Counted from the stretch's first letter, positions 1 through 5,755 are shown. The stretch is 6,139 nucleotides of DNA from Candidatus Bathyarchaeota archaeon (GCA_030691555.1 JAUYEB010000306.1:1-6139), one strand, 5' to 3'. Notes: a model not told the origin generated them from the sequence alone. Translations and numbers: made by a program.

Positions 1-133
1 TGGTGGGGTCGGGAGGATTTGAACCCCCGGCATTTGGGTTTCCGCTCCAAAAACTCGTCATCCCCTCGCGGGTCAGCACAGTCCTTCATGGATTTCTGGA
101 GCCCAACGTCATACCTGTCTAGACCACGACCCC
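1..133 (-). tRNA. tRNA-Trp (anticodon CCA) with intron, 3' CCA encoded
   Basis: Read on the minus strand, the gene starts at 133 with acceptor strand GGGGTCG, which pairs perfectly with CGACCCC (11 down to 5). Discriminator A is at 4 and an encoded CCA at 3-1. The D arm has A14, GG and A21 in the expected places. The anticodon stem TTGGG/CCCAA is perfect, and the loop reads C-T-C-C-A-G-A, giving anticodon CCA at 34-36, hence tryptophan. The T arm is GGGGG-TTCAAAT-CCTCC. Removing a 56-nt insert after position 37 leaves a 74-nt body plus CCA. The first nucleotides closely match typical archaeal tRNA-Trp. A TATA element lies upstream at 161-172. Identity is secure. Confidence 0.96.
40..95 (-). 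other. Intron of tRNA-Trp at position 37/38, with C/D-box-like motifs
   Basis: The boundaries are set by the need to restore G37, A38 and the CCCAA anticodon strand, so they follow from the tRNA fold. The 56-nt intron should be removed by the archaeal splicing endonuclease. I could not draw a perfect 3-4-3 bulge-helix-bulge, so the site is probably relaxed. The intron holds ATGAAGG (89-83), CTGA (76-73), then CCC-GCGA-GGG, which is a short stem capped by a GNRA tetraloop, then ATGACGA (61-55). TTTTTGGAG (53-45) can pair with the exon-intron run CTCCAGAAA that spans the anticodon. Euryarchaeal tRNA-Trp introns are known to act as box C/D guides; a similar role here is inference. Confidence 0.82.
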
Positions 134-160
134 CGTGCAAATCGCATACCGGGTTTCACC

Positions 161-172
161 TAATAAATATAT
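161..172 (-). promoter_or_regulatory. TATA box of the tRNA-Trp gene
   Basis: On the minus strand this reads ATATATTTATTA, an AT-only island in GC-rich surroundings. Its centre lies about 34 bp upstream of the mature tRNA 5' end, which fits a transcript starting near 140 with a short 5' leader removed by RNase P. The same island is AT-rich in the other direction and lies 50 bp before the divergent ASCH gene, so it might serve both genes. Confidence 0.7.
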
Positions 173-220
173 CCGGGGCCACACAACGCTTAACCCCGGC
201 TAAACGCGAAGGCTAAACCG

Positions 221-541
221 TTGACCCTCCTCTGGAAGAAGGAGTACATCGGGAAGATTCTCTCGGGCGAGAAGACCGCCACCAGGCGGAGGTCTAGGCC
301 CATGGTCAGGGTGGGCGGATCGTACCTAATCCGCGACGGCTTCTTCACCCACCGCGATGAGCGGATAACCGTCGATCACCTCTACACGCAGAGGCTGGGC
401 GAGATGACGGAGGAGGACGCCAGGAAGGAGGGGGCGCCCAGCCGCGAGGCCTTCGTGGGGGAGTGGACAAGGCTCTACGGTTCGTTTGACCCCGAGGAGT
501 CTGTGTGGGTCGTCGAGTTCAGGCTCGCCGGGGCGCTATAG
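221..541 (+). CDS. ASCH domain protein (probable RNA-binding)
   Basis: This 106-residue protein fits a stand-alone ASCH domain, a small beta-barrel related to PUA domains and thought to bind RNA or modified nucleotides. The N-terminal signature is visible: W5, then I13-L14-x-G16-x-K18-T19-A20-T21-R22-R23, the conserved loop that places a basic patch in the cleft. The mid-region LGEMTEEDARKEGAPS (59-74), followed by W82 and YG (86-87), and the closing strand VWVVEF (95-100) also match the family layout. The start is a TTG, the first start codon after an in-frame TAA at 191; the next is a Met at residue 28, which would remove the signature. No Shine-Dalgarno is seen. A weak element CTTAAC near 188-193 would give a nearly leaderless transcript. 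Substrate and pathway are unknown. The gene ends tail-to-tail with the minus-strand frame whose TAG is at 536-538. Confidence 0.85.
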   Translation: MTLLWKKEYIGKILSGEKTATRRRSRPMVRVGGSYLIRDGFFTHRDERITVDHLYTQRLGEMTEEDARKEGAPSREAFVGEWTRLYGSFDPEESVWVVEFRLAGAL

Positions 542-652
542 GTCCTTCGGGGTCTCGGGGTCGCCTGCCGAGGCTATTATAAGGTCCTGGTAGACGTAGC
601 CCCTCGGCGTCCCGGGCGCGGGGAAGGCGTACCGCGCGACGCGCCGGTCTGC
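536..652 (-). pseudogene. 38-codon in-frame continuation after the TAG of the coiled-coil membrane gene
   Basis: Directly after the TAG at 655-653 the same frame stays open for 38 codons and ends with TAG at 538-536. It reads ADRRVARYAF, then PAPGTPRGYV, YQDLIIASAG and DPETPKDL. Six of the 38 codons end in A or T, the rest in G or C, and AGG and ATA codons occur, as in the genes around it. The frame has no ATG, GTG or TTG, so it cannot be an ordinary separate gene. Its stop lies within a few bases of the ASCH stop on the other strand, the spacing expected of true convergent gene ends. Possible explanations are a C-terminus lost to a recent nonsense change, stop readthrough, or a base error in the assembly. 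It resembles no domain I recognise. Confidence 0.45.
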
Positions 653-1072
653 CTAGATCGTGAGCTGGACGAGGGTGCCCCCGCGCAGCTGCCTCGGGAC
701 GTCCGGATCGATGCCCTGGAGGAGCCCGTTAGGTGCGGATTCTGGTGACGATGGGGGGAGCGCCTTCAACTCTACCCCCGGCAGCTCCGGGAGCCTCTCC
801 GCCGCGGCGAGCTGGCCGTACTGGGTTTCGAGCAGCTGGAGGAACCTCGCGAAGGCCTCCGAGGTCTGTCTCTGCCTCTCGGATAGCTCATGGAGGCTAG
901 GCTTTAGCTGCCGGATCTCCGTCTCGTACTCCGTCTTGACTTGCTGGTTTGATTTGTAGATGGAGAGGGAGAGCCAGCAAAAGAGCACGAACACCGCCGC
1001 CATGAGTATGAATGCGAAGGGTATTCCGAGGAGGTTCTCCAGCTGTAGCAATAGATCGCTTAGAGCGGTCAA
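653..1072 (-). CDS. Single-pass membrane protein with coiled coil, function unknown
   Basis: This is a 139-residue protein that I do not recognise. A short amphipathic start (1-16) is followed by one hydrophobic helix at about 17-38 (IPFAFILMAAVFVLFCWLSL). A charged, heptad-like helix follows at about 40-95, rich in Q, E, K and R (SNQQVKTEYE onward), and then a Pro/Ser-rich tail from about 96. The lysine after the helix suggests that the long part faces the cytoplasm. The start is TTG at 1072, four bases after the upstream gene's stop and preceded by GGGTGA (1082-1077), an excellent Shine-Dalgarno that overlaps that stop, so the two genes are translationally linked. The TAG that ends it may be a premature stop, because coding-like sequence continues in frame. 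A membrane anchor or scaffold is possible, but nothing shows a specific role. Confidence 0.72.
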   Translation of the reverse strand: MTALSDLLLQLENLLGIPFAFILMAAVFVLFCWLSLSIYKSNQQVKTEYETEIRQLKPSLHELSERQRQTSEAFARFLQLLETQYGQLAAAERLPELPGVELKALPPSSPESAPNGLLQGIDPDVPRQLRGGTLVQLTI

Positions 1073-1076
1073 CGCA

Positions 1077-1082
1077 TCACCC
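1077..1082 (-). promoter_or_regulatory. Shine-Dalgarno overlapping the stop of the upstream gene
   Basis: GGGTGA on the minus strand matches the archaeal anti-Shine-Dalgarno (complement GGTGATC). It contains the TGA stop of the exported-protein gene and lies four bases before the TTG at 1072. It decides that TTG as the start of the downstream gene. Confidence 0.7.
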
Positions 1083-1586
1083 GTCTATCGCCCATATGCT
1101 GAGGACTACCTTCTTCTGACCCGCCAGCCCCTTCGTTTCATAGCTTACGTGTACGAGGCAGTTGTAGGTGTTGTAGCTGCTCGAGACGGTTATCGTCCCC
1201 TCGCTGATGGAGGACCCGCTGTAGACGGTGGTCGTCGTTTTGTCGAAGGAGCCCGTCGTGGATTTGAGGCGGACGCTGACCGTGAGGGTGGTGAAGTAGG
1301 AGTTCAGTTGATCCGTCGTGTTCTGCATTAGGAAGTGGATTGCGAGCGGTCGACTGAGGGTGTTTATCTTGCAGTACTGGGCGTCCGTCGTTGAGCCGGT
1401 TGTGTAGGTTGTGAAGCTGAACGAGGGGATCGTCTCGGCGGTTATCAGGTGGACGATCTCGACCGGCATCGCGGTGTTCTTCATGCTTATCGAGCCGGAG
1501 ATCGAGATGAACGCGAGTAGGGCGCAGGTTGTGAATAGGAGCAGCTGTAGGAACTGTTTGTTACTTATCAGTGGTTTTATGTCCAA
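1077..1586 (-). CDS. Ser/Thr-rich membrane-anchored or exported protein, function unknown
   Basis: This is a 169-residue protein of no family I recognise. A polar, basic N-terminus (MDIKPLISNKQ) leads into one hydrophobic segment at about 13-31 (FLQLLLFTTCALLAFISIS), which is either a signal peptide or an N-terminal anchor. The rest is Ser/Thr-rich with alternating strand-like runs (LTVSVRLKSTTGSF, GTITVSSSY, CLVHVSYE), as in an extracellular beta-sandwich. Two later cysteines (C72, C143) could form a disulphide, and N89-T-T is a possible glycosylation site. The start is a TTG directly after an in-frame TAA; the next Met (residue 35) would lose the hydrophobic segment. It is the first gene of a two-gene unit with the coiled-coil membrane protein, so the two may form one envelope complex (inference). 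Confidence 0.75.
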   Translation of the reverse strand: MDIKPLISNKQFLQLLLFTTCALLAFISISGSISMKNTAMPVEIVHLITAETIPSFSFTTYTTGSTTDAQYCKINTLSRPLAIHFLMQNTTDQLNSYFTTLTVSVRLKSTTGSFDKTTTTVYSGSSISEGTITVSSSYNTYNCLVHVSYETKGLAGQKKVVLSIWAIDG

Positions 1587-1630
1587 TTATTTCGCCACAG
1601 GGTGGGTTTGGGAACCCTTGCTAATTAATT

Positions 1631-1640
1631 GTTATATTTT
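1631..1640 (-). promoter_or_regulatory. Probable TATA box of the two-gene membrane unit
   Basis: AAAATATAAC on the minus strand lies about 50 bp before the TTG at 1586 and would start transcription near 1610, giving a leader of about 24 nt. A second AT-rich stretch (AATTAATTAG, about 1620-1629) is an alternative with a shorter leader. The rest of 1587-1772 shows no gene in either strand. Confidence 0.45.
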
Positions 1641-1743
1641 CGGTCTTATCACTGATGTAACCAAGGCGTTTTGGACGCAGTGTCTCACGGCACCCCCTTG
1701 TCGGTGGTGAGTGAGTGAAGGTTGGAGAGGGGCCACCAAAAGG

Positions 1744-1751
1744 TTTAAAAT
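1744..1751 (+). promoter_or_regulatory. TATA box of the 5S rRNA gene
   Basis: TTTAAAAT is preceded by purine-rich ACCAAAAGG, a fair BRE. Its centre is 26 bp upstream of 1773, the outermost paired base of 5S helix I, which is exactly the archaeal spacing. It shows that the 5S gene is transcribed on its own rather than with a 16S-23S operon. Confidence 0.8.
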
Positions 1752-1772
1752 AAACACCCATGCCCATTGGTT

Positions 1773-1898
1773 TGGGTTACCGGCCATAGGGCGTGGGAAC
1801 CACCCGAACCCATTCCGAACTCGGAAGTTAAACCACGCTCCGTTCGCGGCTGTAGTGTTGTCTTCGGCTACGCGAAACCGCGGAAGCTGGTGGCCCAC
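1773..1898 (+). rRNA. 5S ribosomal RNA
   Basis: The central block CCGAACTCGGAAGTTAAACC (about 1816-1835) is the near-universal 5S loop B/C region, and CGGCCATAGGGCGTGGGAAC near 1781 is the usual start. Helix I closes with TGGGTTACC (1773-1781) pairing with GGTGGCCCA (1889-1897), nine pairs including G-U pairs, which sets the ends to within a base or two. The length of about 126 nt suits an archaeal 5S. It has its own TATA box and no rRNA or tRNA neighbour in the rest of the window, as in archaea whose 5S is unlinked. No clear T-run terminator follows on this strand. Confidence 0.95.
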
Positions 1899-1907
1899 CT
1901 TCTCAAT

Positions 1908-1913
1908 AAAAAA
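1908..1913 (-). terminator. T-run terminator of the ABC transporter operon
   Basis: On the minus strand, six T residues within GCATTTTTTATTG come 13 bases after the ATPase stop. Archaeal intrinsic termination needs only such a U-tract. It ends the operon just before the transcript would run antisense into the 5S gene. Confidence 0.65.
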
Positions 1914-1925
1914 TGCGAGGAGGGC

Positions 1926-2825
1926 TTAATGTACCACACCGAGGCGGTGGAGCTCCTCTCCGAGGACCTCACGCGTCTTCTTTAGATTGGTCTGCCTCTC
2001 GACGAACTGGTCGCTCGTTATGAGGCCCTTCCGGAACTCGGCGTCTAGGTTCACCAGCTGGCCGTCGATGTTCGCTATCCTCGCCTTGAGCATGTCGGTG
2101 TAGCTCGTCTGCGTCGGCGCGGCCTCTTCGCTGGGCGCCACGTCGGTGGTGATGACGCCGTCCTGGATCCTGAGGATGCGCCCCGCGGCCCTCGCTACGC
2201 GGGGGTCGTGGGTGACCATGATGATGGTCTTACCAAGCTCCTTGTTGACCTTGGCTAGGTAGTTCACGACGATCATGGCGTTCTCGGTGTCGAGTTCTCC
2301 GGTGGGCTCGTCGGCGAGGACGAGGGGTGGGTCGTTTGCCAGCGCGGCCGCGAGGGCGATGCGCTGCTGCTCGCCTCCGCTGAGTTCACCGGGTTTGTGG
2401 TCCATCCTGTCCTTGAGGCCGACCACCCCGATGAGCTCCTCCATCCTCTTGCGTCGCTCCTGCCGTTTCACCCCTAGGGCAGCCATGGGCAGCTCGACGT
2501 TCTCAGCCGCCGTGAGCGTCGATATCAGGTTCATGTTCTGGAAGACGTGACCGACCGTCGTCCTCCTGAACTCTACCAACTGGGAGGCGTTCATCTGGGT
2601 CAGATCCGAGCCCATGACGCTTATGCTGCCAGCGGTCGCCCTGTCCAGGCCTCCTAGGATGTTGAGTAGGGTACTCTTACCGGAGCCGGACGGGCCGATG
2701 AGGGCGACCATCTCGCCGCTCGCGACCGTGACGCTCAGGCCCCTCAGGGCCTGCACCTCTAGTTCGCCGCTTTTGTATACCTTGATCAGGTTCCTGGCTT
2801 CGACCGCATAGTTGCCGCTCATCAT
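1926..2825 (-). CDS. ABC transporter ATPase, MacB/LolD-like, with C-terminal helical extension
   Basis: This 299-residue cytoplasmic ATPase powers the adjacent FtsX-type permease. All the motifs are present: Walker A GPSGSGKST (44-52), Q-loop Q96 in VFQNMNLISTLT, signature LSGGEQQR (148-155), Walker B LVLADE with catalytic E173, D-loop GELD and switch H206 in VTHDP. The order and the wording of the Q-loop and Walker B regions place it in the LolD/MacB export subfamily. After the core (to about 228) comes an acidic linker and a helical tail (about 241-299) containing RKGLITSDQFVERQTNLKK, which resembles a SHOCT-type short C-terminal domain. The start overlaps the permease stop as ATGA. The second ATG (2822) has the better spacing, 6 bases, from the GGTGA at 2833-2829, so the protein may begin one codon later. 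Confidence 0.93.
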   Translation of the reverse strand: MMSGNYAVEARNLIKVYKSGELEVQALRGLSVTVASGEMVALIGPSGSGKSTLLNILGGLDRATAGSISVMGSDLTQMNASQLVEFRRTTVGHVFQNMNLISTLTAAENVELPMAALGVKRQERRKRMEELIGVVGLKDRMDHKPGELSGGEQQRIALAAALANDPPLVLADEPTGELDTENAMIVVNYLAKVNKELGKTIIMVTHDPRVARAAGRILRIQDGVITTDVAPSEEAAPTQTSYTDMLKARIANIDGQLVNLDAEFRKGLITSDQFVERQTNLKKTREVLGEELHRLGVVH

Positions 2826-5644
2826 GACTCACCCTTTAGGTTTGGTTCCTCCGTTATTCTCCTGACCACCAAGATTATGGGCGCTATCGTCGCCACGACG
2901 ATGATTATGTATAGGAGCGCCAGCTGGAGCTGGGAGAACAACGGGAACACGAATCTCCAGCTAGTGAAAGACTGGACGTACTTGTTGTAGAGCTGGACCT
3001 GGCCGGTCAGGCTCAGCAGCCCTATGGCTATCCCTATCGCCGAGGCGAACGTCGCAAGCCCCACATTCTCGGTGATGAGGCTCGTGGAGAGTTGCCTCGC
3101 GTTGTAGCCCCTGATTGACATGAGGTTCAGCTCCTTGGACCTGCTTCTTAGCAGTGTGTAGACTATGATGGTCATCCCGACCGAGGCGACCAGCGCGGCG
3201 AAGATGAGCCCGAGCATGCTAGTCTGCTGGGAGCCGGCGACGAGTGGTGAACTCAGGACCTTCGCCAGGAATATGCTCGTAACCTCGACCTTCTGGATGT
3301 TTAGGCCGAGGGCGTTGACCTTGCCGATGAACGCCTGTGGGTCGGCCCCCTGCTTGAACCTGGCGACCACCCTGACCCCGCTGATCCACTCGTTCTGGAA
3401 CTTTTCCACGAACCCGAGGGGGACGATTATCATTGGGGTTTGGGGTTGTACGACCCAGTTCTCACCGAGGTCGGGGCCGAAGAGGCCGACTATCTTGAAC
3501 GTGTATACGCGTTTCTCGACCCTGACGTTGATGAAGCCTGTGCCGTCGTCACTTATGCCGAAGTACTTGGACGCGCCGCGATCGAGGAGGGCGTTGCCGC
3601 CCTGGAGGACCCCGTACTGGTCTTTCACGATGGCGTCGGGTGAGGCCAGCTGGGCGTAGGCACTCGGGTCTATAAGCATCTCGTTGATGTTCGCGGTCTT
3701 GTTCCACTGGGCCACCTCGACCGCCCTTATGGGTATCACCCCCGCGCTGCTCTCGGCGTTGAAGGCGACCTCGATCGCCGCGGAGTCGACCCCGTCGAGC
3801 GCCCTGACCTTCTCGACGAGGTCCCGGGCGACGCTCCTGCCATACACGGGCATGGACGCGTCCGCCCCGATCGAAGCCGCGTAAAACCTGCTCAGGAAGT
3901 CGCTCGTCATGGCGGAGTTGCCCACCACGACGACGCTGTAGCTCATGATCAGCGAGACCATGAAGGTGTAGGCCGCCACCCTCTTCAGGTTCCTCCTGCT
4001 GCTAAGACTCGTGAATATCGAGGCGTCGCCCACGATGGCGGCGGACACCCTGCCGAGTAGACCCTGGAACTGGGGGGCGTACATCAGGAAGAGCTTGGCG
4101 AAGCCCCAGAACAGGAGTATGGTCCAGATGAAGTCGAGCAGGTAGTTTAGCCCGTACCATGTGGAGTAGGCGACGGATGTTATGAGGTCCCCAGACGTCG
4201 GCCGGAACGACTCGATGTCTATGCCGAGGAGTAGGAAGGCTACCTTGTAGAGCCCCAGCAGGAACGCCATGAGTGGGACCTGCCAGCCGCCGAGGGACTC
4301 CTCCTCGGCCCGATACTCCCGAAGGGCGTCGACTATCTCGATCTGTGTGGCCTTGCGCGCGGGGCTGATTGCAGCGAGCGTGGACAACAATAGGCTGAAG
4401 GCGAGGGTGGCCCCAAATGTGACTGGGCCGACGTACCTGAATAACGAGGCGAAGTCGGCACCGCTGATCACGAAGGGCAGGATCAACGCCCCGGCAGCGA
4501 CGCCGAGCAGACCCGCCGCTACGCCGAGCAGCGCAGCCTCGCTCAGCAGGGTCGTGAAGACCTGGCGGTGGCTGAGCCCGCGCGTGAGCAGCAGCCCTAT
4601 CTCCTTGCGCCTCATTCCGAAGGCCACGTCGGAGACGGTCATCCCGAGGTACCAGGCCGTGAAGAACACCGGTGTGGTGATTATGATCGTGTTCAGCTTC
4701 GACCCCTGGGATCTCGCCGCGACCGCGTTCAGCACCATGCCCAGGTAGTTCGTGGGGATGTAGTAGTAGACGCCGCCCATGCCGCTGATCTGCTCAGCGA
4801 GCCTCTGCACCTGGCTCTGGGTACCGGGGATGTCCCACGGGTTGATCAAGGAGGATCGGTCGAGCCTGATGACGGCGACGCTGTGGATTATCGTGGGGGC
4901 CCTCCGGTCCAGCTTCACGGGTTTATCGTACAGGCTGTCAAGGATCGCCTTGTAGGTGTTCTCTGTGACCAGGACGAGGTTGTACGTCGGCCTTCCGCCG
5001 ATGCCGTCGCCGCCGCTCAGGGCGTTGGTCACCCAGAGGTTGTAGTAGGACAAGCCATCGCTGTTCGCCAGGAATATCGACCAGGCCTCGTCATCGATGG
5101 TAATGTTTGACCCTACCACGGCGGGGTAGTACTGCCTCCTGAAGTCCGATATCCCCTTGTAGGGCGAATAAGTTAGGAGGCCTAGACTGATTGTCTCTCC
5201 TGCCCAGAACTTCGTGGCGTTGACCGATCCGACGTCGATGTAGACCTTTCCGTCCTCGAAGCCGTTCGGGGCATCGACGTTCTTGAGGAGCCCGGAGGTC
5301 GGCGGGATAGCCACGATCGTCGTGGTGATTGTGCCATTCACGGTCGTCGAGTTGAGCGTGATCTCCTGCCTGAGGAAGTGATCAGTGGTCTCGACCCCCT
5401 TGAGGCCCTCGAAGTAGGCGTCGATCCCGTAGATGTTCGTCTCTGTGACGTTTTTCTTGTCGACGTCCGTGGCTATGACGTCGTACCTCGTCTCCTTCAG
5501 CGTGTTCGAGATGAGGGAGCCGCTGACGGCGTCGGAGCCCTGCAGTATGCCCGAGAAGAGGGTCGCCGCCAGGATCACGCTGAGGAACAGCGCGAGGGAC
5601 AGGCCCCTCCCGCGGGTCAGCCTCTTCGATGCGTAGCTGAACAT
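2822..5644 (-). CDS. ABC transporter permease with two fused FtsX halves
   Basis: This is a 940-residue integral membrane protein, about twice a single MacB/LolC-type permease. First half: membrane helix at about 15-35, a large outward domain (about 37-315), then three helices at about 318-340, 366-392 and 406-427, ending in the family-typical SPARKATQIEIVDALREY. A linker with helices at about 455-475 and 495-520 follows. The second half repeats the plan: helix at about 556-577, an outward domain (about 580-800), then helices at about 811-832, 860-880 and 905-927. The arginine-rich turns RSRSKELNLMSIRGYNARQL and RRKEIGLLLTRGLSHRQV are equivalent FtsX coupling segments. Glycosylation sequons (N65, N98, N103, N142, N180, N648) fall in the outward domains, supporting the topology. 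The substrate is unknown; lipids, peptides or envelope remodelling are usual for the family. ATG is nearly leaderless behind a TATA box at 5672-5678. Confidence 0.9.
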   Translation of the reverse strand: MFSYASKRLTRGRGLSLALFLSVILAATLFSGILQGSDAVSGSLISNTLKETRYDVIATDVDKKNVTETNIYGIDAYFEGLKGVETTDHFLRQEITLNSTTVNGTITTTIVAIPPTSGLLKNVDAPNGFEDGKVYIDVGSVNATKFWAGETISLGLLTYSPYKGISDFRRQYYPAVVGSNITIDDEAWSIFLANSDGLSYYNLWVTNALSGGDGIGGRPTYNLVLVTENTYKAILDSLYDKPVKLDRRAPTIIHSVAVIRLDRSSLINPWDIPGTQSQVQRLAEQISGMGGVYYYIPTNYLGMVLNAVAARSQGSKLNTIIITTPVFFTAWYLGMTVSDVAFGMRRKEIGLLLTRGLSHRQVFTTLLSEAALLGVAAGLLGVAAGALILPFVISGADFASLFRYVGPVTFGATLAFSLLLSTLAAISPARKATQIEIVDALREYRAEEESLGGWQVPLMAFLLGLYKVAFLLLGIDIESFRPTSGDLITSVAYSTWYGLNYLLDFIWTILLFWGFAKLFLMYAPQFQGLLGRVSAAIVGDASIFTSLSSRRNLKRVAAYTFMVSLIMSYSVVVVGNSAMTSDFLSRFYAASIGADASMPVYGRSVARDLVEKVRALDGVDSAAIEVAFNAESSAGVIPIRAVEVAQWNKTANINEMLIDPSAYAQLASPDAIVKDQYGVLQGGNALLDRGASKYFGISDDGTGFINVRVEKRVYTFKIVGLFGPDLGENWVVQPQTPMIIVPLGFVEKFQNEWISGVRVVARFKQGADPQAFIGKVNALGLNIQKVEVTSIFLAKVLSSPLVAGSQQTSMLGLIFAALVASVGMTIIVYTLLRSRSKELNLMSIRGYNARQLSTSLITENVGLATFASAIGIAIGLLSLTGQVQLYNKYVQSFTSWRFVFPLFSQLQLALLYIIIVVATIAPIILVVRRITEEPNLKGES
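2829..2834 (-). promoter_or_regulatory. Shine-Dalgarno for the ATPase, inside the permease 3' end
   Basis: GGGTGA on the minus strand lies in the last codons of the permease, 3 bases before the first ATG (2825) and 6 before the second (2822). Together with the ATGA overlap it points to coupled translation of permease and ATPase. Confidence 0.65.
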
Positions 5645-5671
5645 CTCTCAAGGGGTTCGATGTGGAGGTGC

Positions 5672-5678
5672 CTTTAAG
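5672..5678 (-). promoter_or_regulatory. TATA box of the ABC transporter operon
   Basis: CTTAAAG on the minus strand follows an A-rich BRE-like run (GCAAAAGT). Its centre is about 31 bp before the permease ATG, which predicts a transcript with a leader of about 5 nt. No Shine-Dalgarno is visible before that ATG, in keeping with near-leaderless translation. Confidence 0.6.
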
Positions 5679-5685
5679 ACTTTTG

Positions 5686-5704
5686 CAGAATCCTTACAGA
5701 TTCC
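5686..5704. repeat. Direct repeat pair next to the transporter promoter
   Basis: CAGAATCC (5686-5693) and CAGATTCC (5697-5704) differ by one base and are spaced 11 bp start to start, one helical turn. They sit just upstream of the permease TATA box, where an archaeal activator would bind. Function is inferred from position only. Confidence 0.4.
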
Positions 5705-5733
5705 CCGGCTCGGGAAAACGCCCTTTTTTGGGC
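5701..5733. repeat. Two adjacent palindromes in the divergent promoter region
   Basis: TTCCC (5701-5705) and GGGAA (5712-5716) form one inverted repeat. GCCC (5720-5723) and GGGC (5730-5733) around six T residues form another. Both lie between the two divergent TATA boxes, so they may be operator sites. They end no gene, so terminators are unlikely. Confidence 0.4.
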
Positions 5734-5755
5734 TTTCTTCGAGGTTAGACTAAGG

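Noticed and set aside
536..655. Pyrrolysine decoding of TAG as the explanation for the split gene
   Set aside because: The ASCH gene also ends in TAG, and reading through it would add a long, unlikely Cys/Arg-rich tail. Nothing in the window supports amber recoding, so it remains only one option to test.
960..1331. Plus-strand frame of 123 codons
   Set aside because: It is antisense to both unrecognised membrane genes, whose hydrophobic segments, Shine-Dalgarno and stop-start spacing support the minus strand.
1649..1720. Possible box C/D RNA starting at CTGATGT in the gap before the 5S gene
   Set aside because: A C-like box is visible but no CTGA box follows at a usable distance on either strand.
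1632..1929. Open frames on both strands over the 5S gene
   Set aside because: They are explained by the 5S rRNA and its promoter. The translations show no protein character.
3074..3130. GTGATGA followed by CTGA inside the permease gene as a C/D RNA
   Set aside because: The box spacing is wrong for a guide RNA and the bases are accounted for by the coding sequence.
3165..3659. Open frame of 164 codons on the plus strand, and the other plus-strand frames within 2275-5677
   Set aside because: They are antisense to the ATPase and permease genes, have no promoter or Shine-Dalgarno I can point to, and have no recognisable domain.
4568..5110. Open frame of 180 codons on the plus strand
   Set aside because: It lies wholly inside the permease gene, whose reading frame is supported by FtsX motifs and helices. 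The composition (rich in R, V, G and D with no domain) is that of an antisense shadow in GC-rich DNA.
5720..5733. GCCC-T6-GGGC hairpin as a terminator
   Set aside because: No gene on either strand ends toward it; it lies upstream of both divergent starts, and the T-run is in the loop rather than after the stem.
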